Below, one piece after another: positions 12,811-23,721 of a stretch of DNA of 64,000 bases. The notes under the pieces were generated by a model, which was not told where the DNA came from, searched no databases, and saw only the letters and a list, made by a program, of their open reading frames with translations. Made by a program: the position numbers and the translations under genes. The number at the start of each line of letters is the position of its first letter. Position 1 is the stretch's first letter. Source of the DNA: Dipylidium caninum (Eukaryota > Platyhelminthes > Cestoda > Cyclophyllidea > Dipylidiidae); assembly GCA_017562135.1 (NCBI GenBank), contig QEYB01001312.1, positions 2,170,001-2,234,000 of the forward strand, given 5' to 3'.

Positions 12811-15800
12811 ATGGGGAAGTTACAAAAGCTGGATAATAGGGTTCAAATCATGCTTCAAACAGGAGTTAACCATAACTTTCGTACTGTGTTAGTTATTGTT
12901 GGTAATAAAGGACAAGATCAGGTCCGTATTTTTGCACCTTGTTATTTACTAGGTACCAATTCTGTATCAAATTCAAACGTCCATATCGAAAAAGTCCATG
13001 CCTAGAATTCTATGGTGCTACAAAAAGGAACTGTCGTTTAGCACGTAAGATTTGTGCTTTGTCGATATCTTTGTTCATAGACACCGAAAACGGAATCTTA
13101 AGCTTCTCAAGTTTGTGGAGGGTTATGAATAATTTTTATTGCTGTTTAGTAAACGGCGTAAATCTGGAATTGTTAGTGAAGGAACTGTTTTCGAACAGTT
13201 TATTTGCTCGACTGATATTCGGTGGTGCTACTATCACGAAACACACAAGATTCTCGGTCAAACTTTTGATATGTGCATTTTGCAGGACTTCGAAGCCCTT
13301 ACTCCCAATACCCTAGCAAGAACGATAGAGACTGTGTCTGGCGGCGGTCTTGTCGTTTTTTTATTGAAGTCGATGGTCTCCCTTCGCCAATTGTGCACTA
13401 TGGCAATGGTACCAACAACCCCATAATCCTCCATTTTCTAGGATGTCCATGCGAGATATAGGACTGAAGCACATAAAGATGTTGTATGTCGTTTCAACGA
13501 ACGTTTTTTACTTTCCCTGGGTCAAAATTCCCGATGTGTTGTCCTAGATGATCGTTGGAATGTGTTACCCATTTCAAAGAAGGTTATTGACAGTCTTGAC
13601 CGCATGCCTGATTCTCAACAATCAGAGTATCTATCAAAAGAACACTCTGAGTTGACAAAATTGAAGGTGAGTTAGATGCGAATGCTAAATTATCTGCTTA
13701 TAGGTTCTTTTAACAGAAGACGACTCATATTTTGCTGCTTTAGTGAACCTCTGTAAAACGCTAGACCAGGCAAAATCTCTTCTGTTGTTTTGCTCTGCTC
13801 TTATTGACACAATCAGGCCCTTTGAAAAGTCCAAGGTTAAAACGAAATTGGGAAACAGTGCTGAGCTCTCTCATTTCGACCTCTCCACACAACAATTGGT
13901 TGCTCACTTCTCAGACAACGGTTCCAAATTCAGTAATCAAAATTCGGCCTCTTCAGCTGTGGTTGTCATGACGGCGGCACGAGGTCGTGGAAAGTCAGCT
14001 GCCCTGGGTCTTGGTCTCGCTGCTGCTTTTGACGCAGGCCTTCCAAATATGTGCGTGACTGCACCAAGCCCCGAGAATCTCCTCACTCTCATGCAGTTTG
14101 TTCTGCTTGGTCTGAAGGCGCTCAAGTACGAAGAGCATGTGGATTACACTGTCCATCGTTCAACCGACCCTGATCATAACAAAGCTGTTGTGAAAGTCGA
14201 GGTAACGCGTCGCCCGTATCGCCAGAATCTTGTGTATCTTCAACCTTGGGAAACACCAGGTGCTATTAGTGGGTTGGAACCAGACCTTCTTTGCATCGAC
14301 GAAGCCGCCGCTATTCCTTTAACTGCTGTGCGTCAGATGATCACCAGAGCTAAGTTGGTGTTCATGGCGTCTACTATCAACGGTTATGAAGGCACTGGTA
14401 GATCACTATCGGTGAAATTGATCGAAAAATTGAGAAATGAATGTCAGAGGGTCGATATTTTTAATGCTGTCAATGCGGGGTCGGCGAAAGAGTCTTCGGG
14501 TATCGGAAAAAGTCTACAACTCAGTAGGTTGTGCTTGGGTAATATTGTTAGACATATTCAAATTAAGCAGCATAAACCATATTCACTTTTACCTGTATTG
14601 AAACCTCTTATTTCTAGACAACCTATTTCAAATCTAACCACGGAAAATTTTTTTAGTGAATAAAGCACGTCTGCTTTACGAGATATCTCTGAAAGAGGCC
14701 ATCAGATATGCAAATGGAGACCCGGTCGAGAATTGGTTGAACAGTCTGCTCTGTCTTGACTGTGGAGAGATGTTGGTTTCCTCTCGGGACCTCAGGACCG
14801 GTGGGTGCGCTCCAGCTCCTGACATGTGCCAGCTCTACTACGTCAATCGAGACACTCTTTTTGCTTATCACTCTTCAACCGAGATTTTTCTGCAGCGTCT
14901 TATGGCTCTCTATGTCTCATCTCATTACAAAAACTCACCTAACGACCTACAATTGCTCTCAGATGCTCCAGCTCATCATATTTTCTGCCTCCTCGCACCC
15001 TACGATCCGAGTTCAGGTCGTGTTCCGGATATTCTTTGTGTCATCCAAGTCTGTTTGGAAGGTAGGATTAATCGTGAAATTGTCATGCGTGGTTTGTCTC
15101 GTGGTATGAAGCCTTCCGGTGATTTGATTCCTTGGACTGTTAGTCAACAGGTGGGTAAATTTGGAATGGTTTAGAAACCTTTGAGAGGCGAATGCTGATT
15201 TGCATTTATCTGACTCCTAGTTTTGCGAGTCCAATTTCGGCGAACTCTCAGGCGCGCGTATCATTAGGATAGCTACCCATCCGGAGTACCAGTCGCTGGG
15301 CTATGGGTCTAGGGCCATTCAACTCCTTCATAAGTATTACCTTGGCCAAATCGTGAGTTATCTTCCTTTACGGTTGTATGATTTTTTGTCCAAGAAATAG
15401 GAAATAGTTTTTTCCTATCTATTTCACATTAATTCAATCGTTTAGCATCAATTTATTCGGTCTGCTTTAAATTATTTTTCTTTTAGCCTTTAACTGTTCC
15501 CTCCAATATTGCCCAAACGGAAAGTACCCCTTGGCAACCAAAGTTAGCGTCTGAGAATGAAGATAACGACTATGGTGACGTTAACGTTGATGACGACGAG
15601 GAGGAGGAGGAGATTCCAGATAATCTCTCGGAGATTGAGAACGAAACACCACCATCTAAGAAGAAAACTTCTGATGACAGTGCAAACTCGAGTTCGCAGC
15701 TGCTCACCGAAACCGTGGATCGACGAGTTTCCGCCAGTCTACCCCCTCTTCTTAGTCGTCTAAGTGAGAGAAAACCGGAGAAGTTGAACTATATTGGTGT

Positions 15801-18800
15801 ATCTTTTGGTGCGACACCAAAACTTCTGCGTTTCTGGAAGAAGGCTGGTTACTTGCCCGTCTACTTACGTCAAACCATGGTAACCTCGATTTCATGTAAA
15901 CGTCTTGCTTACCAGCTATTTGTTTACAGTTGCTACTAGCCCCTGTTATGATTTCAGAACGAACTTACTGGGGAGTTTTCGTGCATCATGTTATTGGACC
16001 TGCGTCATTGCGAGGGCACCGGCGTTGATATTAACTGGTTAATAAGCTTTCACACCGGTATGCTCTCGCATTTTACAATAAGGCTGTTTTAATGATGTGA
16101 CTCCTATTGTTTTGATTTTTTTACAAAATCACTCATTAAGGAGGTTGGAGAATGAGGCGTCTAGTTTGCCTTAAAGCCATGCTTTCGCCAGTGTAGACCC
16201 TGTTATGAATCTCAGATTAAAGCATGTTCACTGTAGATTTTTGCCGAAGGTTTGTCAAGTTGTTGCCCGGACCTTTTCGTACTTTGGACGCAGCCTATGC
16301 TCTTGAAGTACTAACTTCGAAATCTACGCGTTCTTGGGTAGGAACAGGTGTGGTATTTTTCTGACTTTTCTGGTTTTGTTTAAAAGTAACTTTTACGTGA
16401 TCCTACTTTTTAAAGCCATTTAACTTTTTCACGATGTCATTTTCTATGTCAACTTAGGTAGTTTCCGCGAAATATCAAACCGTTACTTTTAAGCGCATCA
16501 TGTTCGCATAATAGTCTTTGTCGTTACTACGTCATTTGATTACATGTGAACAAATCCCTCCAGTTCTTAGCTCAAATATATCAGAGAATCTCTTCATTTC
16601 CACACTCCCGATGACTGAGTGAAAATGGAAAGACATAATGCTTAAAGATTCATTGTTTTCTATTTATGTCACGTAAATAGGTAATTCTGGTCTTTATTCT
16701 ATGGTTTCTCTATTAACTCCCATCTTAACAGCACTAACAGGCGCTGAGGTGCAACAGTACTTCTCAACAATTGACTTGGAACGTCTCCACCGTTATCTGC
16801 GCTCTCTTCTTGATTTCCATATGGTTGCCGATCAATTGCCGCAGTTGGCAAACCTTTATTTTCTCCGTCGCTTTCCGCACGTCAAACTAAATAAAACTCA
16901 ACAGGTAAGCTTACGTCTTCTTTGTCATTTTTGCCTATTTTTTTATCATAGTTATTTCTCTACCTTAATTCCTAATCGGATGCTACACGACATGTTAGTG
17001 CAGAAGGTTTGAACCGTGGTCTTTCTACATTTGCCAGTCATGCAGGCATTCACCAAATTTTGGTACGTAATCTACAAATTTGTTTTGATTTGTCATTTGA
17101 TTGAATTTTGGGACTTCGTCTGGTGTCTTTTTCTTTGGATTTCACCCATGTTTTAGAAATTCAAACTTAAGCACTTTAAACACTGATTACGTCTCACTTT
17201 TTGGGAATTTTTAGCGTTTCAAGTATAATACTCCAACAGTATTGTAGATGATGGATTTGGGTCAAGATTTACTTTCTCAAATGCAGTGGAATTTTTTCTA
17301 AATTGCTAAATCGCCATGATTAGTTTTAGTATTTTGGTCTAATTTCCACGTTTCAAGTGAAATAATCACCTCAGACTATCTGATCTTTTCATGTGTATTT
17401 TATAAACAGCCCAGATGAGCATTTCGCCTGTTTAACTGTCTGAATAACCCTTACGACTATTCGTCTTATAAAATCATTATTCGCACTGGACACAAAAGCC
17501 ATGATATTGTCTTGGTTTTATCGCGAACACTTTTTTGATTACTCTTCATATTTTTGCTATCAGTAATCACTAAAGGCCTTCTGGCTGTTATCAATATCCC
17601 ATTTCTTAAATGTTCATGTGGCAAATGCCAGTTCGCGATGATTCAATAATTCGCTAACGCATATGTACCCGAAATGGTTGGTACACAATATGGTGGATAA
17701 ACTGCCATGAAATAACTTGGCCTCAATATCTTTTTCGGTTAGAATAATATTTGTCATTTTTAGTTTGAGTAATTTGTTGCCATGTTACTCCTAATGTGAG
17801 ACTGATCATCTCTCTAAAAGCGGGAAGTAGATGATTGATAGGGAAAGCATAATTTTCCATTTGTAAACTGACAATCAACTTACGTTGTTTTGTGTTGTCC
17901 AACTTCTTGTTCCATGATTGGCTTTGAGGACCCAGTCTCATCATGCCTTGAACTAATGGCTTCCTCCTGTGATCTTCGCTACAACCCTAATGCAGTAATC
18001 ACCCTTTGGTTCTTATTATCCCCCAACCAACTAGCCCTTATGGATATTATTTCTCAATTGATCTACCAAGCTCAACACAGATATCAATTAATTTAGACAA
18101 CGACGCGGTTTTTTTGCATTGAAGGTAATTCTCTGTGGATTGGGTGTGCAGAGGAAGTCAGTAGAACAGTTGGCTGAAGAGTTGGATCGTCTATTGGGTG
18201 CTGATGGGGGGCTGCGAGGTACCACACAACATTGCTCAACGGTTTCGGGGGGTGATTGTCAAGACGACACCTTTTGGAATGGCAAGGGTGTCAATGCCTT
18301 GTCTTCCCTCGGGTTGACAAAGAAACGTCTTAAGGGCGACGTTCAGGATACTCTCGATCAACCAGGGAGTGGTTGGTCGCGGCGTATCCGGGGCCTCCTC
18401 TTTGTCATAATTCGTGAACTCGTCAAATCCCTCGATGAGTCACTAAAGTCTGCTGGAGAAGATGGAGAAGTAAATCAGGTCAGTGCTTCTGTCGCAGTTG
18501 GGAAGTTTTTGGGGACAGGTTTCAAATCCCCAGCATTACTTCACTGTTCACAATCTTTCTTATCGTTATAATAAGAGGTCTTTGAAACTGACGAGGTCGA
18601 GACACAAGATAGCATTTTTTGTAAATATTCTAAGCCTATTGTGTTTACTTTCATATGAAAACAGTTTTTATTCATAAATTAAACAAATCTTCGTTGCTGA
18701 CTGTTTCGAAACCGCTTGTAATATGGTAAACCTTACGTCTTTTTATGCCATTTATCTTTTATTTAATTCAACGCTTGTATGAGGTAAATAGATGAAGACC

Positions 18801-20195
18801 AGCTGCGTTGATGTGTAGTACCTACGATTTGGTGAAGTGTATTTGAGGAACAGTTTATTTGATGTTGAAAGGTCATTATTGTAACTGTGAATATTGAGGT
18901 GACTTGTAATGGGCGTCATATTAACGATAGGAAAGAGTAGTAGACATCGTCAGGGAATCTGTAAAAATTGGTCTTCATTGATAGCTTTTTTGCGTCAACT
19001 TTGATTTTTTAGATAATTTTTGTCTGTAATAATAGTTTTTCGAAATTGAGGAAAAGTTTGTTGAGGTATAAACGTAATTTGAGTTTGTAAGCGTTATTTC
19101 TTGTAAAAATGAATTTTTACGATCCAGTAAAACTGCTTTTGCCGATTTGTTGAGGCTCCCAATACATTCTTTACCATCCTCGAATAATGAAAGTGTTTAG
19201 TTTATCACTCATACACTTTAATCATCGTTCGGATAGGACGAGAGTATGCTATCTGCTCCTCACACCGCTCCTTCCAGAGTTGAGGTTCGTGAATCTACCT
19301 CCTCAGAATCTGATGATGAAGAGATCGAGATGGAACAAGAGCTTGACCTTACCGATGTGACGACTAGTAACGTATCAGTGGGAGCGACTGACGACGCTGA
19401 ACAGTCCCGGCGTGCGGAGTTGGTTAAGGAGTTACTGCGTGAGGAGGGTAGCACCCATTTGGCTCGCTACGAAATTAGGGGTTCGGAGAAAAGCTGGAGT
19501 GTCGCTGTTGCTGGCCATGGATCTGAACTCTCCTCCCTTCATGTGCGCCTTCCACAGAAGGAAATGACGCGTAGTGGGTGAGTTGTCTTCCTCTTTTTGA
19601 CCGTCACCGTTTTACCACTTTTTTCGTAAATTCTATCACGATACTGGGGCGATGGTAACTGCGAATTTGGTTATTGTTAATCTCCTAGCGCCTATTCCGA
19701 TTTACCGATGTCAAGTTTACACTTTTGGCATTGCTAATTTGCAATGGTCTCGGTAGCCGGGTCACGAAAACTGTTTTAATAAGCCACTTACATGCCTGAG
19801 TACTAATAAGTGGATGCTGCCGGACTTGAAAATCACAATAACGTGTGTGATAAGCACTTTTTTATTGACTATTTGACAGGTTGCACACCTATATGTTTAT
19901 ATGACATGGAGTTATTATTCTAAGAGTCATAAGGATATATGATTTATTTAACATTGCAGCGGAACACAATACGGTCGATTTTGTCTAAAAGTGTTTTGAT
20001 AGAGCACTAATACCAAGTGACATGGATGTTCAACTGCGAAAAGTGTATTTCCGTTGTAGAACCAGAAAAAGTCAGCGAGAAGTTCTAGGAGATAAGGTGG
20101 ATCGGAAGCGGAGTCTGCGTCATGGTCTGTCGTCAGATGTAGATGCCACAAGAGATGAAGACAGGAAATATAAAGGCAAAAAACGTCGTGAATGA
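12811..20195 (+). CDS. NAT10: RNA cytidine acetyltransferase (NAT10/Kre33)
   Basis: Fifteen exons: 12811-12921, 12953-13044, 13081-13110, 13150-13408, 13442-13666, 13704-14523, 14657-15150, 15221-15352, 15487-15879, 15958-16057, 16237-16347, 16732-16904, 18125-18478, 19237-19577, 20060-20195. All junctions are GT/AG and in phase (3771 nt, about 1256 residues; human about 1025). The start MGKLQKLDNRVQ matches the conserved N-terminus. Landmarks: ILWCYKKEL, CYYHETHKILG, FEALTPN, Walker A TAARGRGKSAALG (about 329), Walker B-like CIDEAAAIP (about 435), VFMASTINGYEGTGRS, SHYKNSPNDLQLLSDAPAHH, and the GNAT acetyl-CoA loop IATHPEYQSLGYGSRA (about 694-709). The basic end GKKRRE fits nucleolar targeting. 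The enzyme makes N4-acetylcytidine in 18S rRNA and tRNA with ATP and acetyl-CoA. Ambiguities: exon 6 may end at 14538 instead of 14523; exon 12 could start at 16681 or 16741. Confidence 0.96.
12922..13703 (+). other. Cluster of five micro-introns in NAT10
   Basis: The first five introns of the NAT10 gene are 12922-12952 (31 nt), 13045-13080 (36), 13111-13149 (39), 13409-13441 (33) and 13667-13703 (37). Each begins GT and ends AG. Removing each restores the NAT10 consensus exactly, for example QDQ joined to VPIL and LLN joined to KRRKSG. Introns this short are known from schistosomes and tapeworms. Confidence 0.9.
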
Positions 20196-20847
20196 AATTT
20201 TCTTGTATAGATATTTCCGAACCTATTTAGTCTATTTTCTCTTTCTTTGTCATATACGAGGGTTATATCGGAACTGCAGTTATGGCCTAGTTTCGCTTTT
20301 TCATTTCGTGGAATTCTACAAACTAATTTTGGTGATGGCTAATGTACGTTTTTTCTCCTCTCCGCACCTCTATCCACTGTGGTACCAGTTGGTAGTAGCA
20401 CGTGCTCAAGGTACCACTTAATCTTAATAAGTCTCTTAAATGATTGTGTATTGTTGGCTTAAAAACTTCTTTTGATAATAGCCACTGCATCAAACGTTCC
20501 AAATTAGAGTTCAGGGATCGTGGGAAATAATTTTAATGTCTACTCGGTAGCCACGAAGAATGGGTAATAAGTTATTTACGAGGGAGAGCTCAGATAAGCC
20601 TCTCTTATCTGGATTTCAGGAGGCAGTTTTGCGATTACCTGAACGTATTGCATGAGAATATGTTTGGACGGAGGTAACTTTCGAAAGTTTTTAATGAAAT
20701 AATTTAAATAAAAACCAGAAACTGAGGGTTTACTTAAAGAGATATCTTTGTTGTAAAATCGGTCGAGATAGGTTTTTTTAATCATATCGGTGCCTTTAAA
20801 AGTGGACTGGGAGGGTGCATATGCACGGGTTTAGGCTTGCTTCTTTC
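20196..20847. other. Spacer between NAT10 and a convergent ORF
   Basis: This should contain both 3' UTRs, since NAT10 (plus) and the next ORF (minus) converge. No further coding sequence was recognised. A convincing AATAAA for NAT10 was not found. Confidence 0.4.
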
Positions 20848-21939
20848 TCATCGCGGAAGGAAGGCTTTGGCATTGAATTCGGGATAATGGGCGTCCAATC
20901 TCGAGAGGCATTTCCTCAGATTGGTCATATTTGAGGTAGTGATGGTGACTGGGCACACTCGGATACCCTTATAGATGACTGGGGGGAATCCTTTTCCCAG
21001 AGTAATAAGTTCAATAGAACACTGGCAGCCGCGGGCTATAGCATCTGCCGTATTTTCATTAAAGGGTTTGCGATGTTCCTCCGTGTCTCTAATGTAAAAC
21101 GTGTATTCCAGTCGGGATTGTGGGAGTGTTGGCGTTTTTTTCGGCACATCCCTCGAGACCACTCTTCTCGGAGTGTTCATTGGTGTCGGATGTCTGGAGT
21201 AAGGCCCCGTTGAGTTGGATCTTTTACACATGATGGGGCTGGCCCCTTTGTCACGCTCTCTGTTTATCATTTTACCTTGGGATACCTTCACCTCACGACC
21301 TCTAGGTGGTGATTTACTGATCAACTGCTCCGAACGGGGGGAATTTTCTGCGTGTGTACACCTGGTTGATTGACTCCTAACTGGCTTGGGCTGTATATTG
21401 TCAGTTCGCGGAGAGCTGTGCGGCCGCGATTTAAATGTAGATTTTTGCGGTGATTGGTATAAGGGCTTGTGTCGCGGAACCCCGGTCAGGCCCGGTTGGT
21501 TTTGTGGTTGACTAACTTCTGGAGTTTTAAATACGTCGGCTGGGGGATTTTGCACATCATGAGAGATTGTGGTCTTATCCTGGTCACCAAAGCGTGTGAC
21601 TGTTATGACGGGCAATGGGTTTGGTTGACATGCACTGAGAGACGACGTCGAATCTACTGGGACGGTGCTAACATCCTTTTCTGAAGGAGGGTCCAATTGA
21701 TGCCGACTTGATTGTTCTTTGACGACGCCCAAAGAGTTTACGCTCGAACTCTCGAGCGATAATCTGTTCAAGTCATTTGGCCTTTTCGTACGAGGAATCG
21801 TAATTCCGTAGTCTAAATTACTTATTTTACAATGGGGGTTATCCACATATTCACATCGAATTATTGGGTTGCCCTGTACGGCGGCATCTTCAAAATGCCT
21901 ATGGTGCTGTGACCTTGATGAAGTTGACGAATTTCCCAT
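20848..21939 (-). CDS. Unrecognised 363-residue protein, single exon
   Basis: An uninterrupted ATG-to-TGA frame on the minus strand, the longest simple ORF in the window. The N-terminus MGNSSTSS fits the N-myristoylation consensus (Gly2, Ser/Thr at 6). The middle (about residues 60-270) is low-complexity, rich in Ser, Pro, Arg, Lys and Gln, and probably disordered. The last 90 residues (LEYTFYIRDTEEHRKPF ... CQCSIELITLGKGFPPVIYKG ... LRKCLSRLDAHYPEF) look folded, with alternating strand- and helix-like segments. I do not recognise the family; a small RNA- or protein-binding alpha/beta domain is possible but is a guess. It is convergent to NAT10. Low-complexity ORFs can arise by chance, but the ordered tail argues for a real gene. 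More exons upstream are possible. Confidence 0.6.
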   Translation of the reverse strand: MGNSSTSSRSQHHRHFEDAAVQGNPIIRCEYVDNPHCKISNLDYGITIPRTKRPNDLNRLSLESSSVNSLGVVKEQSSRHQLDPPSEKDVSTVPVDSTSSLSACQPNPLPVITVTRFGDQDKTTISHDVQNPPADVFKTPEVSQPQNQPGLTGVPRHKPLYQSPQKSTFKSRPHSSPRTDNIQPKPVRSQSTRCTHAENSPRSEQLISKSPPRGREVKVSQGKMINRERDKGASPIMCKRSNSTGPYSRHPTPMNTPRRVVSRDVPKKTPTLPQSRLEYTFYIRDTEEHRKPFNENTADAIARGCQCSIELITLGKGFPPVIYKGIRVCPVTITTSNMTNLRKCLSRLDAHYPEFNAKAFLPR

Positions 21940-23721
21940 TAAAATGTGCTATCCGTATATTTCAAAGGACTTGATAATAAGCACAAGAGCATGCCGTCTT
22001 AAGCTGCCAAACGCCTCATCTAAATCCCAAAACAAGAGTATTGATTTGTTGTTTTGAAAGCAGCATACGCGTGTCTGGTGATGCATCGCTTCTGTCCAAA
22101 CGCAAAAAGCGTTCTCGTCTACTTACCGTTTTACGTACGGAGACCAATCCGAGAGGCACGAGAAACTATCCGAAAAATCAGTAGTTGGTACAATTCTACT
22201 TCCTTTGGTGCAGTTAAGAAAGGTGGATTGCGTCAAAAACTCAGTCTGGAGCAGCTAATTATTCTGGGTGTAAAAAAGACGACGTGAGTCCAACACTTTC
22301 ATCCAGCTACAACCTTAGTCGGGAGCTACACCTTGCAAAACTATTAGACATATTGTGATGCTATTGCAATCTTTCATATTGCAACAGATAACTTCGTCTC
22401 AAAGTGCGTTATATTACACAGCAATGCGTCCATCAAGAGACCAATGGGTGGAGACGACAAAAACCAGCAATTTATCTATCACACTGAATCAAACTATGGG
22501 TTTATTCTGGCAGCGTAGAATTTATCGGCTCTCTTTATGATGCCATCTTTAACTTACAACCATGTAAGTGAGAGCTCCATACTATAGAATTGGGCCCAGA
22601 ATACGTAGTGACCCTTCGCATGCACTAAACAATCGTCGAAAAAATTTAAACTGTTGCAAATTATCGAGTCCCAATATCAGAAAAGACACGTTAGTTTTTG
22701 TGACTGGAACTCTGCATGACACAATTTCAAAAAAATATCGAGTCGGAAAGGCGAACAATTTATGGTCCTAAGCTTTTAATTAAAAAGAGCCTCAGCATTT
22801 GACAATTTGTGGAATCCTTACCCGAGGTGCATTTTTACGTCCTAAAAAAACGATATCAGTTTTAAGTTGATTGCTGTTGAATGTAATGATTTGTATGGCT
22901 AAAGCGCATGGCGTTTGCAAAGAGTTCCAAAATACTGGTTAGCCTTTCACAAGAAAGGTTCAAAGTCTTTTTAGAGGACGTTGGAGTAATTGCAATCCGA
23001 TTGCGGATATGAATCTAAAGGTGGCTATCTGATCTGCCTTCCAAAGAGGGTAGTTTTACACTCAGATCTCCCGCGGATCTATAAGAAACAACTTAATAAG
23101 CACACTTGCAAAAAGCCATTTCCGTAAGGTACTGTTGTTAAAAATGATGGGATGCAGATCGAGATTGATGTGCGACTGTATAGCCCTGAGTATGTATTTA
23201 CGTGCGTTGCAGAATTTAATAACAAGCGGATTGGAGGTCAATTCATTGGGAAAAAAGACTAAAATCTATTGAAACAAGCAATAGAGGATACTGAATATGA
23301 ATCAAGAGTTTATCGTTCCTCTCAGGACCATTGTTCATTGTGAGTTAACGTTGCTATAATCTAAAAAAATTCAGTATTTACCACCAGTCATATTTTGTGA
23401 ACTAAATCGTCTCATGTTGAATAAAAGGACGCAAATATGATCGAAAGAACAAAGTCACACCTTTTGCAAGGTCACCGACGCTTTTAATTTGCCAAGGTTA
23501 GGGCGCATTATGCCGTTCCCTCTGGTTTTGGCTACGCCCATTCATGTTGATACACATGCATAAGCGATTTGCAAACCGTATTGGTCGAATTTATTTGTTA
23601 TCCGTCTACTCATAGATTCTCATATCCTTATACATTTATAGGCTCTCTGAGGTTATCACGACTTTGACTTCTGACCATCTGTAAGTTAAAGTGTTTGGTC
23701 GAATTATTTGTCTTGCAGGAA
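21940..23721. other. Spacer between the minus-strand ORF and the SH2 adaptor gene
   Basis: No gene could be assigned. Short coding-looking patches occur on the plus strand, such as a Lys/Arg-rich run at about 22068-22183, FGAVKKGGLRQKLSLEQLII at about 22204-22263, and MQIEIDVRLYSPEYVF at about 23154-23201, each soon closed by stops. They might be remains of a transposon with a helix-turn-helix, but no diagnostic catalytic motif was found. Confidence 0.35.

Noticed and set aside
13937..14125. Minus-strand frame in NAT10
   Set aside because: Antisense of the conserved Walker A exon.
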